Part shown: positions 8,652-16,836 of the stretch, piece after piece
Layout of the letters: each line of letters begins with the position of its first letter
How positions within the stretch are numbered: position 1 is the stretch's first letter
Assembly: GCA_944385895.1 (NCBI GenBank)
Contig: CALWYZ010000019.1
Span: forward strand, 1 to 33,745
Reading direction: 5' to 3'
Length of the DNA stretch: 33,745 nucleotides
DNA from: an uncultured Clostridia bacterium
GTDB lineage: Bacteria > Bacillota > Clostridia > Oscillospirales > QAKW01
Translations under genes and position numbers: made by a program
Notes under the pieces: model-generated
What the model saw: only the letters and a program-made list of their open reading frames with translations
Told to the model about the DNA's origin: nothing
The model's database searches: none

Positions 8652-9893
8652 TTAACTAACATCCGCCATAACATAATATTTACCGACAACACCGACTTTA
8701 TAATTTTCAGGAATCACAGCATATATCGGCATACTGTTAACACCATTTGTCTGGGGCTTATTTTGACAATCTATCACAATACTTACGTCTGATTCCTGCA
8801 GCTTGGCAATATCCGATGCTATTCCACGGAAAGTGACATCAATATATTTATCTGTCACATTTACATTTTGGCCTTCCGCTACATTTTCGATCGCAAAATT
8901 AGTAAATCTTATAGTTTTAGTTCTGATATCTCCAAAATCAATAGATACTTTTACACTCGAAATTTCGTCAATATTCTTTATGCCGTTTTGCAGACTGACA
9001 ACATATGTCTGTTCAAAATTATCGGTTTTTTCTGCAACATCAATAGTTCCAAGATCATAGCTGTTCATTGTATCAAGGACCTCTTCGCTACCGGCAACAT
9101 TGATCGTGCCCGGATCAATGGACAGTACTGCAAAATTATTGTCATAACCGCCGGAGCTGTTTACTATAGTAGCGGTTATTGGTAATATTTTTGTTTTAAG
9201 GACAGTAATCGATACGTCTATTTTTTCATAATCTGACGTAATAAAGTCTTTGCTGACCTCATTACCCTGTATATCAACAAACTTATAGTCACAACTATAT
9301 ACCATTGTCTGAGAGTATTCATTATCCTCTACCAAAACCTCAGCAGAAACTATCTGATTTACTTTAGACTCCGGACCCTCTATATTTAAAACCGACGGTA
9401 CGCATACCGGATCATTTTTAATATATCCTTCCTTAACATTTCCAGACACATTAACATTGATTTTAACCTGAGCAGTTGCGCTCTTTTCAAATTTCAGCGT
9501 AACATTTTTCAAAGACTGATCCACAATAGTTATATTCTGACCACCTGTATCTACTTTTACAGGAAAGCTGTATTCACCTGAAGACGTTGCGCTTGACAGA
9601 TCTACATATGCAGTTATCCTGTCAGTATTAAGAACAGCAATAACATCACGACTTGCAGTATAAGTCAAAGACATGCTCTCATCAAAGTCTGTAACAAGCA
9701 CAAGTCCCTCTCCTGCAGGCACAGAATCCTCCATATTGAGCTGAATTTTAATATTGTCTATACGTCTTGTATCTTCCGGGTTTATATACTGTACTACAAG
9801 CAGCCATAAAATCATAGAAATCAAAAGTGAGAGTAATTTTATAGGCCAGTTATTCTTCAGTTTAGACCAAACAGAAAGAAGTCTACTTTTCAT
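8652..9893 (-). CDS. cdaR: YbbR-domain protein, CdaA regulator
   Basis: 413 residues with one N-terminal transmembrane helix (about 17-37, WPIKLLSLLISMILWLLVVQ) followed by a long extracytoplasmic part of YbbR repeats, about four units of roughly 80 residues, recognisable from recurring V-x-V-x-G and GPESKVNQI-like segments. In Bacillus, Listeria and others, YbbR (CdaR) binds and modulates the diadenylate cyclase CdaA. The gene overlaps the cdaA end by 11 nt, fixing the pair as one transcription and translation unit. glmM, the usual third member, is missing, and an rseC gene sits in its place. Not to be confused with the sugar-diacid regulator also called CdaR. Confidence 0.93.
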   Translation of the reverse strand: MKSRLLSVWSKLKNNWPIKLLSLLISMILWLLVVQYINPEDTRRIDNIKIQLNMEDSVPAGEGLVLVTDFDESMSLTYTASRDVIAVLNTDRITAYVDLSSATSSGEYSFPVKVDTGGQNITIVDQSLKNVTLKFEKSATAQVKINVNVSGNVKEGYIKNDPVCVPSVLNIEGPESKVNQIVSAEVLVEDNEYSQTMVYSCDYKFVDIQGNEVSKDFITSDYEKIDVSITVLKTKILPITATIVNSSGGYDNNFAVLSIDPGTINVAGSEEVLDTMNSYDLGTIDVAEKTDNFEQTYVVSLQNGIKNIDEISSVKVSIDFGDIRTKTIRFTNFAIENVAEGQNVNVTDKYIDVTFRGIASDIAKLQESDVSIVIDCQNKPQTNGVNSMPIYAVIPENYKVGVVGKYYVMADVS

Positions 9894-10755
9894 CGCTGTT
9901 CACCTCTTTCCTAAAACGTTTGAAAAGATGCTTTTTCTTTTCAGGCAGCAGCAATTTTTCCTGAAGAATATTTCTAAGGTGATTCTGCGAAATACCGATA
10001 TGGATTTTACCGTCCAGCGCATAGGATATCTTGCCCGTCTCCTCAGATACGACAACCACAACAGCATCAGACGCCTCTGACATACCGACAGCCGCCCTGT
10101 GGCGAGTACCCAGTTCCTTACTTATTTCAAGATTTTTGCTCAGCGGAAGAAGACATCCTGCCGATGCAATTTTATTATCTCTTATAATTACCGCCCCGTC
10201 ATGCAACGGCGTATTGGGGAAAAATATAGTGATAAGAGTCTGCGGGCTCACCGATGCATCTACATTTATTCCGGTATCAAGTATATCGCCGAGCTTTACA
10301 GACATTTCAAACACCAGCAATGCACCTATTCTACGCTCAGACATAATACGGCAGCTTTCACATATATCATCGATCATCTTATTTGTTATTAAATTATAAT
10401 CATTATTATTTGAGGTTTGTAAATTTCTGATTGTATTAAAATTCATTCTGCCTATGCGCTCAAGTCCTGAACGCAGCTCAGGCTGAAAGACTATGATTAC
10501 GGCAATAAATCCGAACATAATCGTATTTTTCAGTATGTATTCAAGTGCGCTCAGCTGCAAGTATATTGCAAGTTGATATAACGCAAGCACCAAAACAACA
10601 CCGCGTATAAGATGTCCCATACGCGTATCCATGGCAAATTTAATACAGTAATAAACAATAATCGCCACAAGAACTATATCAATATAGTCAAAGGGGAATT
10701 TCATGGTAGTAAAAATGCCTATCAGATTTTTAAAAAACTCCATTACCGCCTGCAC
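9883..10755 (-). CDS. cdaA: Diadenylate cyclase CdaA (c-di-AMP synthase)
   Basis: Condenses two ATP to cyclic di-AMP, a second messenger for potassium, osmotic and cell wall homeostasis. About 290 residues from GTG at 10755, preferred because GAGAGG lies 7 nt upstream. The in-frame TTG at 10770 overlaps that site, and the ATG at 10743 is too far from it. Three N-terminal membrane helices (about 24-93) precede a DisA_N catalytic domain with the DGA motif (186-188 in TPLHDGAVII) and the RHR motif (218-220 in GTRHRAA). Operon: cdaA-ybbR-rseC, leftward. The catalytic motifs are intact, so it should be active. Confidence 0.96.
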   Translation of the reverse strand: MQAVMEFFKNLIGIFTTMKFPFDYIDIVLVAIIVYYCIKFAMDTRMGHLIRGVVLVLALYQLAIYLQLSALEYILKNTIMFGFIAVIIVFQPELRSGLERIGRMNFNTIRNLQTSNNNDYNLITNKMIDDICESCRIMSERRIGALLVFEMSVKLGDILDTGINVDASVSPQTLITIFFPNTPLHDGAVIIRDNKIASAGCLLPLSKNLEISKELGTRHRAAVGMSEASDAVVVVVSEETGKISYALDGKIHIGISQNHLRNILQEKLLLPEKKKHLFKRFRKEVNSDEK

Positions 10756-10837
10756 AAAAATACCTCTCAAAAATTATTTGAATACCAGTCAAACTATTAT
10801 AAATAAACAAAAATACATATTATTATACAAAAAATAA

Positions 10838-10874
10838 AATATGGCATAATATATCAATTACATTATACCATATT
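10838..10874 (-). terminator. Terminator after the class V aminotransferase gene
   Basis: On the minus strand AATATGGTATAAT pairs with ATTATGCCATATT (13 bp, one G-U pair) and is followed by TTTATTTTTT. It lies 26 nt after the stop at 10900 and insulates the cdaA operon. Confidence 0.7.
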
Positions 10875-10899
10875 ATAACTATAAAATAAATATTAAGTT

Positions 10900-12033
10900 T
10901 TATTTTTTTAAATATTTTTTCAAAATTTTTATGAATACATCTATTTCAGATTCGGTATTATAACATCCAAAGCTTATGCGCACCATACCGGTGTTTTCTG
11001 TACCCATTTTTTTATGAAACAGGGGCGCACAATGTATACCGCTTCTGACGCAAATATCATTATCAGCCAAATATGCCGCCACCCGGTCAGAACTCGAGCC
11101 GATTATATTAAAGCATGTAGTAGAGGCAAAACAGGCAAGATCAGGATCTACATATGTTATAACCCCGTCAAGACCATTTAAGGCATTTACTGCATACTTG
11201 ACAAGCGATATTTTATGCCTGTAAATATTCTCTATGCCGATATCAAGAATAAATTTAATTCCTTCATACATTCCCTTTATCACAGGCGTTGGAAGTGTAC
11301 CGCTTTCAAGCATATCCGGCAGATATTCGGGCTGATTGAGGTCAAAGCTTTCACTTCCGGTCCCACCCACAATCAAGGGCTCGAACAATTCATTGTTTAT
11401 TGCAATGAAACCGCTGCCCTGAGGTCCCATCAAGCCTTTATGAGAAGGTGCGCAATAGTAATCGATACCATCCCTTTTCATATCAGTCGGTATTATTCCC
11501 GCACCCTGTGCGCCATCCACCACAAGCCTCACACCTTCAGGAAGCGCTGCGGATATTTTTTGTATCGGCATAACCTTACCGCAGACATTAGAACACTGTG
11601 TGCATATCACGAGCTTTGTGTTTTTTTTAATATTCTTGAGTATGTTGTCAACAGTCTTGTCGTCATCATACAGGTCAACGCAAACAGTGTCAAAGCTTAC
11701 TCCTTTTTTTTCAAGAAGCTTTAAAGGTCTTAGTACACTGTTGTGTTCAAGGTCGGTTGTAACGGCATGATCGCCGGATTTTAAAATGCCCTGTATCAAA
11801 AAATTCAAGCCATATGTGGCGTTGGGTACAAAAACTATATTTTCAGGTTCGTCCATACCAAGCATTTTACAAATAACGGATCTTGTGTCATATATCACAC
11901 CGCTTGCCTCAATGGCAGGCTTATGTCCGCTTCTGCCCGGATTTGCACCGTTGCTTTTAAGCCACATTCCCACTGATTTACTGACTGAATACGGTTTTGG
12001 GTATGAGGATGCGGCATTATCAAAATAAATCAT
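10900..12033 (-). CDS. Cysteine desulfurase-family class V aminotransferase
   Basis: PLP enzyme related to NifS/SufS/CsdB; likely removes S from cysteine or Se from selenocysteine. 377 residues from the ATG at 12033, which overlaps the stop of the upstream DUF3343 gene as ATGA; GGAG lies about 9 nt upstream. Features: MIYFDNAASSYPKP start, EHNSVLRP (96-103), VVDGAQ (D173), the PLP lysine K199 in APSHKGLMGPQG, R330 and the catalytic-loop Cys C335 in RSGIHCAP. The EGC-type subfamily (TIGR01977) is the best fit. No scaffold gene (iscU/sufU) is adjacent, so general Fe-S assembly is less likely. The DUF3343 neighbour points to Se/S transfer. Confidence 0.88.
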   Translation of the reverse strand: MIYFDNAASSYPKPYSVSKSVGMWLKSNGANPGRSGHKPAIEASGVIYDTRSVICKMLGMDEPENIVFVPNATYGLNFLIQGILKSGDHAVTTDLEHNSVLRPLKLLEKKGVSFDTVCVDLYDDDKTVDNILKNIKKNTKLVICTQCSNVCGKVMPIQKISAALPEGVRLVVDGAQGAGIIPTDMKRDGIDYYCAPSHKGLMGPQGSGFIAINNELFEPLIVGGTGSESFDLNQPEYLPDMLESGTLPTPVIKGMYEGIKFILDIGIENIYRHKISLVKYAVNALNGLDGVITYVDPDLACFASTTCFNIIGSSSDRVAAYLADNDICVRSGIHCAPLFHKKMGTENTGMVRISFGCYNTESEIDVFIKILKKYLKK

Positions 12034-12263
12034 TTGCACACATCTCCGTAATTTATTTTTTCCTTTTTGTGAAGTATAACGCCGCCGGAACACATTATCT
12101 CAAGAGCACGGTTCAAATGACGATCATCAAATACTATACTGTATACACATCCGTGTATATCTGGATCATCATTTATTTTTTCGACTTTTGAATGTATGCC
12201 GTTATCGTACAGAATACGGTTTGCCTTCATCGCATGCGTCATATTTTTACACTTTATTTTCAT
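12030..12263 (-). CDS. DUF3343 (putative Se/S carrier-like) protein
   Basis: About 77 residues from the ATG at 12263 (AAGGTG 7 nt upstream); the frame extends to 12290 but without a better site. Small alpha/beta protein with the typical N-terminus MKIKCKNMTHAMKANRIL and a second half containing HGCVYSIVF. DUF3343 proteins (PF11823) recur beside class V aminotransferases and are proposed Se/S carriers. Most carry a Cys-Gly in the position where this one reads Gly-Cys. It overlaps the desulfurase start by 3 nt (ATGA), so the two are coupled and probably act together. The function is not proven in the family. Confidence 0.75.
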   Translation of the reverse strand: MKIKCKNMTHAMKANRILYDNGIHSKVEKINDDPDIHGCVYSIVFDDRHLNRALEIMCSGGVILHKKEKINYGDVCK

Positions 12264-12328
12264 TTGTTTCACCTTGCTTTTGTTATTCATTCTTATACTA
12301 TTCAGCAGCGTTTAAAACAGACAATAAT

Positions 12329-12357
12329 TTGCATTTTTCAATAGCTAATGATAATAT
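12329..12357 (+). promoter_or_regulatory. Candidate flavin reductase promoter
   Basis: TTGCAT (12329-12334), 17-bp spacer, TAATAT (12352-12357), upstream of the start at 12381. Both hexamers match the consensus in four of six positions at best. Confidence 0.35.
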
Positions 12358-12380
12358 ATATAAAAAAGGAGGTTTACATC

Positions 12381-12878
12381 ATGAACATAACACCATTTGA
12401 ATTAACCGAAAATATTTTCAAACTCATTTCCGACGACTGGATGCTTATAACCGCAGGAGATAAAAGCAAAGCAAATACCATGACGGCAAGCTTCGGAGGA
12501 TTCGGTGTGTTGTTTTTCAAAAATGTCGCACATATTTATGTAAGACCAGAAAGATGCACATACGGTTTTCTTGAAAGCAAGGACACATTCTCTCTTTCTT
12601 TTTTCAGTCCTGACTATAAAGATAAGCTTGCATACTGTGGAAAGGTATCGGGAAGAGAACATGATAAAATATCAGAATGCGGCTTTGACGTATTATATGA
12701 TAAAAACGAAACGCCTTATTTTGATCAGGCACATATAACCGTATTATGCAAAAAGCTGTACCGCCAGGATATTGATGAAAACTGCTTCACTGACAGAGCG
12801 GCATATCTCAAAACATATGCCTCAGGCGGCATGCACAGAATGTATATCGGTGAAATAACAGATATTATTGTAAAATAA
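12381..12878 (+). CDS. Flavin reductase family protein (FMN-binding split barrel)
   Basis: 165 residues from the ATG at 12381, with a strong AAGGAGG (12366-12372) 8 nt upstream. It has the flavin-reductase-like split-barrel pattern: an N-terminal strand (WMLITAGDKSKANTMTASFGG), VRPERCTYGFLES, SLSFFSP and a late GKVSGREHDK. Members bind FMN and use NAD(P)H or act as electron carriers; in anaerobes many are of unknown specificity. It stands alone, divergent from the DUF3343/desulfurase pair and directly followed by an IS remnant (left end about 12888). No terminator of its own is seen; the hairpin at 12927-12961 could stop or slow read-through. Confidence 0.85.
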   Translation: MNITPFELTENIFKLISDDWMLITAGDKSKANTMTASFGGFGVLFFKNVAHIYVRPERCTYGFLESKDTFSLSFFSPDYKDKLAYCGKVSGREHDKISECGFDVLYDKNETPYFDQAHITVLCKKLYRQDIDENCFTDRAAYLKTYASGGMHRMYIGEITDIIVK

Positions 12879-12926
12879 AAATCATACTTCATTTGGACAG
12901 AACCAGTAAAAAATACATTAGAAAAA

Positions 12927-12961
12927 CCTCCTATGGTATTATAAAACAAAACCATAGGAGG
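12927..12961 (+). promoter_or_regulatory. Hairpin sequestering the IS transposase RBS
   Basis: CCTCCTATGGT (12927-12937) and ACCATAGGAGG (12951-12961) form a perfect 11-bp stem with a 13-nt loop. The right arm contains AGGAGG (12956-12961), the ribosome binding site of the vestigial start ATG at 12969. An extended -10 (TGG TATTAT, 12934-12942) would start RNA near 12949, after the left arm. Transcripts entering from outside would fold the site shut, while internally started ones would not. Confidence 0.6.
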
Positions 12962-12968
12962 AATTTTT

Positions 12969-13418
12969 ATGCCAGGAAGTTAAGGATATTCAATTCATCA
13001 ATACAAAAAACATTGTATCTATCTGTGATAAGATATATTTTAGACAAAAGTATGCTCCACACAAGATGGTACTAAACAAAATATCAGCCTTGTTATTTTT
13101 ACTATCGGTGCTGTCAACAAAAAGGAAAAGGTCACTACATTTCCAACTTCTCAGTAACCAAGACTTTCAATACACATCACACGCGTACTTTAAGTCCACT
13201 AAATCACACAGCATAACGCCATCAATGTCAAGATGAAAAAATACATACGACAATGCTTTAGCTAAAAAATTTTTTCAATTCTCAAAACAAAATGTATCTG
13301 TCGCTCCAAGCATAAAAACCTATGAGGAGGCATGCCTGATCATACATAAGTACATTCATTTTTATAATCACAAATGTATTCAACTAAAAACAAAACTGAC
13401 ATCTCATAAAATTTGATG
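12969..13418 (+). pseudogene. IS3-family transposase (orfA start fused to decayed orfB)
   Basis: Starts with an AGGAGG-led ATG (12969), then runs through several frames. Recognisable orfB pieces, in order, are: VKDIQFINTK and LYLSVIRYILD (compare the usual VTDITYI ... LYLSVIRDL), GTKQNISLVIF ... NKKEKVTTF, DFQYTSHAYFKSTKSHSITPSMSR (given here in two steps: DFQYTSHAYF and SITPSMSR), then YDNALAKKFF and finally EEACLIIHKYIHFYNHK followed by IQLKTKLTS. These match the end of the DDE integrase of IS3/IS150-type elements, including the DNA(L/M)AE block. At least three frameshifts and an in-frame stop after SMSR make it inactive. It was found by reading all three frames, since no long ORF survives. 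Confidence 0.85.
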
Positions 13419-13525
13419 TCAGTATGTTGCTTAGAATTAAATATTACACCATAGGGGGGCGTTCTTTTTGTATTGTCCGAATGAACCGTTGCAGTTCATT
13501 AATACCGGTATGATTTTTATTTATA

Positions 13526-14707
13526 TCAAGATTCAACCGTCTTGCCCAAAGCTGTCAGCGCTGCAAGAATTTGTGTATCCTCTTTATAGGTAAGTTCATA
13601 GAATCTGTCTTCCAGCTCAGCTGTCAGTTTCGCCTCAATATCCGGCGATACTCCTATACCTTCATAGTTTTCACCGTTAGGCGGATAATACATTTTTGTG
13701 GATAGATAAAGTGCTCCCTGACTTAGCGGTATTATTTCTTGAGCATATCCTTTCCCGTATGTAGTTTGACCGACCAGAGTTCCGGTCTGAAAATCACGTA
13801 TTGCAGCTGCAAACAACTCACCTCCGCTGTATGTAGAACCGTTAATCAGCACTGCGTAATTTTTAGAGAAGCTATTTGCATCAGAGGTATGTACAGTCTC
13901 TTTTCCGGCATTATCCTTCAATGTTACAAGAGTACCTTCGGGAAGCAGATAATCAAGAATACTGACCACAGCAGAAAGACTGCCGCCTGTGTTGTTTCTG
14001 ACATCGAAGATATATTGAGCGGCGCCCTGCCCTTCCAAATCCTCTACAGCTTTTTTAAAATCATCATACGTAGTATTGTCAAATTCACTTATCGCTATAT
14101 AACCAACATCGTCTTCGATAAGTTCATACTCTATACTTGATGTCTGATACTCCCCGACTGTAACTGATTTTTCAATTTCCTCATCATCTCGCAAAATAAC
14201 CAGATCTATTACCGTTCCGTTTTCCGCCTTCAAAAGATTTACTGCCTCTTCATATGACATTTCATCTACGTTGTTTCCACCTATTTTGTAAATGAAATCT
14301 CCTATTGAAATATCAGCGTTTGCAGCAGGAGAATTGGATTTTACATTTATGACCTTCAATAGACCTGTGGCCGAAACATATTTGACTGTGACTCCAACTC
14401 CGGAATACTTACCGCTCATCTGTGATACATAGGAACTATATTCATCTTCGTTTAAATAAGTGCTGTATTTATCTATAGCCGAGACATAACCTGAAAGAAG
14501 GGAATCCATAGCGGCATCGTTGTCCGCCTGGCCGACATAACGCTGTTCGATCGTCTTATTGACTTCCGTGATCCTGTCATAAAAGTTTTCTTTTGTAACA
14601 AGACTTGGCATCATACTTGTCAGGTACATATAAGTTGCCAGGCACGCCAGCACTACAGCCACAATAACTATAAAAATAACCGTGCCGATTTCTATCTTTT
14701 TTTTCAT
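13526..14707 (-). CDS. ctpA: S41-family C-terminal processing protease
   Basis: Membrane-anchored serine protease acting outside the membrane. 393 residues: N-terminal helix (about 8-30), PDZ domain (about 100-185, YSGVGVTVKY ... SPAANADISIGD), then the tail-specific protease domain with the catalytic serine S294 (STYSGGE) and lysine K319 (TYGKGYAQ) of the Ser/Lys dyad. ATG at 14707 with AAAGGA upstream. It is the last gene of the regulator-ftsE-ftsX-M23-ctp operon, 17 nt after the M23 gene. Such proteases next to ftsEX (as ctpB in Bacillus) are candidates for trimming or degrading the hydrolase or its partners; a CtpB-like sporulation role is also possible. No terminator follows before the IS remnant. 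Confidence 0.92.
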   Translation of the reverse strand: MKKKIEIGTVIFIVIVAVVLACLATYMYLTSMMPSLVTKENFYDRITEVNKTIEQRYVGQADNDAAMDSLLSGYVSAIDKYSTYLNEDEYSSYVSQMSGKYSGVGVTVKYVSATGLLKVINVKSNSPAANADISIGDFIYKIGGNNVDEMSYEEAVNLLKAENGTVIDLVILRDDEEIEKSVTVGEYQTSSIEYELIEDDVGYIAISEFDNTTYDDFKKAVEDLEGQGAAQYIFDVRNNTGGSLSAVVSILDYLLPEGTLVTLKDNAGKETVHTSDANSFSKNYAVLINGSTYSGGELFAAAIRDFQTGTLVGQTTYGKGYAQEIIPLSQGALYLSTKMYYPPNGENYEGIGVSPDIEAKLTAELEDRFYELTYKEDTQILAALTALGKTVES

Positions 14708-14724
14708 CTGCTATTTCCTTTCAA

Positions 14725-15924
14725 TTATGAAAAGGTAAAAGTCATTACTCCGCTGAAATAACTGAGTGGATTAGTATACTCTCCGTTTTTCAGAATTTCA
14801 AAATGCAGGTGCGGTCCTGTTGAATAGCCGGTACTTCCCACATATCCTATAACGTCGCCTTTGTTTACAACCTGACCGGCAGATACCAGAAGCGTATCCG
14901 CATGCCCATAAAGAGTTGCATAACCGTCACCGTGATTTATAAGAACATAATTTCCGTATCCTGTATTATAGCCCGCCTTCATAACAGTGCCGCCTTTGGC
15001 AGCGTATATGGAAGAGCCGCGTATTCCTGAACTTGAGATATCACATCCGGTATGTAATTTATAAACACCTGTTACAGGATGTGTCCTATATCCGAATCGA
15101 GAGGTGATATTTCTATATTTAGAATCAAGAGGCCACATAAAATCTCCGGAGTCAACAACCCCTGAAGATCCGGATGCGGCAAGAGCTGCTCTTATTTCGT
15201 TTTGAAGTTCTTCCTCAGCAGCTTCTGCAGCCAAGACAGCACGTTTTGTTGCCGCCTCATCACTGTTTATATCGTCAATCAGCTGTTCGCTTGCCTGTTG
15301 TTTTTTCTCGAGTTGCTTTTCTTTGCTGGAAAGCTGCTGAGCAGCTTGCTCGCTCTGCTCCTTGTCAGCTTTTATCTCAGCCTGCTTTTCTTCTATTATC
15401 TGCTTATTTTCTCTTATGCTTTCTATAACCTGATTATCTTTTTGAGCAATTCGGCTTACGATCTCCACCTTGGAAATCAGGTCATACAGACTTGCTGATT
15501 GAGCTAATATTTCAAGCATGGACGCCTCGCCCTGTTCATAGGCGCTGCGTATTCTGTTTTTACTGAGTTCCAGATTTTCCTCCAGCTCACTTTCTGCCCT
15601 GTCAAGCTCAGTTTGAGCCTCCTCCAGCTGAGTATCAAGAGCTGAAATCATATCATTTAAAATATTTATTTCATCTTTGGTGGAATTTATCTGTTCATCA
15701 ATAATACTCTTTTTTTCCATCTCCTCCTCTTTCTTTTCAGAGATGATATTGAGCTCATTTTCCAAAGCCTCTTTTCGCTTTGCTATTTCATCAAGCTCTT
15801 GTTGCATTTGTGAAACAGAGCCTGAGGCATTGGCACTTACACTGCTAATTATTATTCCTGAAAACAGTGATAATACCATTATCACCACTATTATCAATGC
15901 GACTACAGAACAAACTTTTTTCAT
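14725..15924 (-). CDS. Coiled-coil M23 peptidoglycan endopeptidase (EnvC/PcsB-type FtsEX partner)
   Basis: 399 residues: signal peptide (about 1-33, ANA just before the likely cleavage site), a long coiled coil (about 36-250, rich in E, K and Q), then an M23 (LytM) domain (about 280-390). Zinc-binding residues look intact: H291 and D295 (HTGCD), H341 and H372/H374 (GPHLHFEI), so the enzyme is probably active, unlike E. coli EnvC, which is a degenerate activator. It sits 9 nt after ftsX. By analogy with FtsEX-EnvC, FtsEX-PcsB and FtsEX-CwlO, it is most likely the hydrolase switched on by FtsEX. Function at septum versus side wall cannot be told. Confidence 0.92.
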   Translation of the reverse strand: MKKVCSVVALIIVVIMVLSLFSGIIISSVSANASGSVSQMQQELDEIAKRKEALENELNIISEKKEEEMEKKSIIDEQINSTKDEINILNDMISALDTQLEEAQTELDRAESELEENLELSKNRIRSAYEQGEASMLEILAQSASLYDLISKVEIVSRIAQKDNQVIESIRENKQIIEEKQAEIKADKEQSEQAAQQLSSKEKQLEKKQQASEQLIDDINSDEAATKRAVLAAEAAEEELQNEIRAALAASGSSGVVDSGDFMWPLDSKYRNITSRFGYRTHPVTGVYKLHTGCDISSSGIRGSSIYAAKGGTVMKAGYNTGYGNYVLINHGDGYATLYGHADTLLVSAGQVVNKGDVIGYVGSTGYSTGPHLHFEILKNGEYTNPLSYFSGVMTFTFS

Positions 15925-15933
15925 ATATGAATC

Positions 15934-16836
15934 CTACACTTTCAGATATTTGCGAATGGATAGCGCACTTCCGAATATTCCAACAGCAAGACCGATCACA
16001 ATAAAAATCATAACTAGACTGCCAAAAACTGAATTAAACGGAACTATACAATCCATTAAGAATGTCAGCTGCGATATAGCAGGAACAAGAGCATACACAT
16101 AAATACACCATTGAAGGGCAACTGCGATAATAGTTGAAACTATTCCTATTAAAACCCCTTCCAGCAAAAACGGAAAACGTATAAATCCGTTTGTCGCGCC
16201 TACATACTTCATTATATTTATTTCATTTCTGCGACTATGCATTGCAAGTTTTACAGTATTTGAAATTATAAACAAAGAAACAACTGCAAGGAGGACCAGT
16301 ATCCAGAACCCTATCATATTCAGTGTTTTACGTACTGATATGAGCATATCCACAATTTCCTGAGAATCACGGATATTTGCAATTTCTTCCATCTGGGAAA
16401 TTGTTTCAGAAATACTTTTAAACTGGTTTATATCATCTATTGTTATCCTGAGCTCATTACGAAGAGGATTATTTTCACCTTCGTATCCGTCAAGATAATC
16501 CTTGTTTGCTCCAAGGCTTTCTCTATACTCCGCAAAAGCTTGTTCTTTTGTAACATATTCCACGCTGCTAACGCCGCTTATAGCCTCAACCTTGGCACAC
16601 AGCTGTTCTCTCGACAGACTGTCATCACCGTATGCATCATCTATAAATGCGACAATCTCGTTTTGATCCTCCAGTTTATCCATAAAGCTGAGCACATTTT
16701 CCGATGCAAGATATACAGAGCCAATTATCAGCATACATGCCACAAGTACAAAAACAGAAGCTATTGTCATAAGAGCATTTTTATACATTCCCTTAAAGGA
16801 TGATTTTATAAAGTAAAAAAAACTACCTGCGTTCAT
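15934..16836 (-). CDS. ftsX: Cell division ABC transporter permease FtsX
   Basis: 300 residues from the ATG at 16836, which lies inside the end of ftsE (14-nt overlap) with GGTGG 10 nt upstream; a GTG at 16851 is the alternative. Topology is FtsX-like: one N-terminal helix (about 20-42), an extracytoplasmic domain (about 43-165), then three helices near the C-terminus, with the conserved membrane-proximal segment KLAMHSRRNEINIMKYVGAT. FtsX does not transport; it passes the ATPase cycle of FtsE to a wall hydrolase outside, here the adjoining M23 protein. Confidence 0.95.
   Translation of the reverse strand: MNAGSFFYFIKSSFKGMYKNALMTIASVFVLVACMLIIGSVYLASENVLSFMDKLEDQNEIVAFIDDAYGDDSLSREQLCAKVEAISGVSSVEYVTKEQAFAEYRESLGANKDYLDGYEGENNPLRNELRITIDDINQFKSISETISQMEEIANIRDSQEIVDMLISVRKTLNMIGFWILVLLAVVSLFIISNTVKLAMHSRRNEINIMKYVGATNGFIRFPFLLEGVLIGIVSTIIAVALQWCIYVYALVPAISQLTFLMDCIVPFNSVFGSLVMIFIVIGLAVGIFGSALSIRKYLKV

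Larger units (their letters stand above)
12888..13498 (+). mobile_element. Internally deleted IS3-family insertion sequence remnant
   Basis: Fills the 650-bp gap between the flavin reductase and ctp genes. Left end TTCATTTGGACA (12888-12899) and right end TGTCCGAATGAA (13474-13485) are inverted repeats matching 11 of 12. A second paired block lies inside them: CCTATGGT (12930-12937) against ACCATAGG (13448-13455). Between the ends is a frameshifted IS3 orfB remnant (see the pseudogene). At about 0.6 kb it is half the usual IS3 length (1.2-1.5 kb): orfA and the first half of orfB are gone. No clear target duplication was found. The outermost right boundary is uncertain by about 15 bp. Confidence 0.75.

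Noticed and set aside
11215..11724. 169-residue plus-strand frame opposite the class V aminotransferase gene
   Set aside because: Antisense shadow of a clearly conserved enzyme gene.
13495..13526. ATACCGGTAT palindrome after ctpA as terminator or operator
   Set aside because: Ten-base palindrome without loop or T run; could be chance, and no partner copy was seen.
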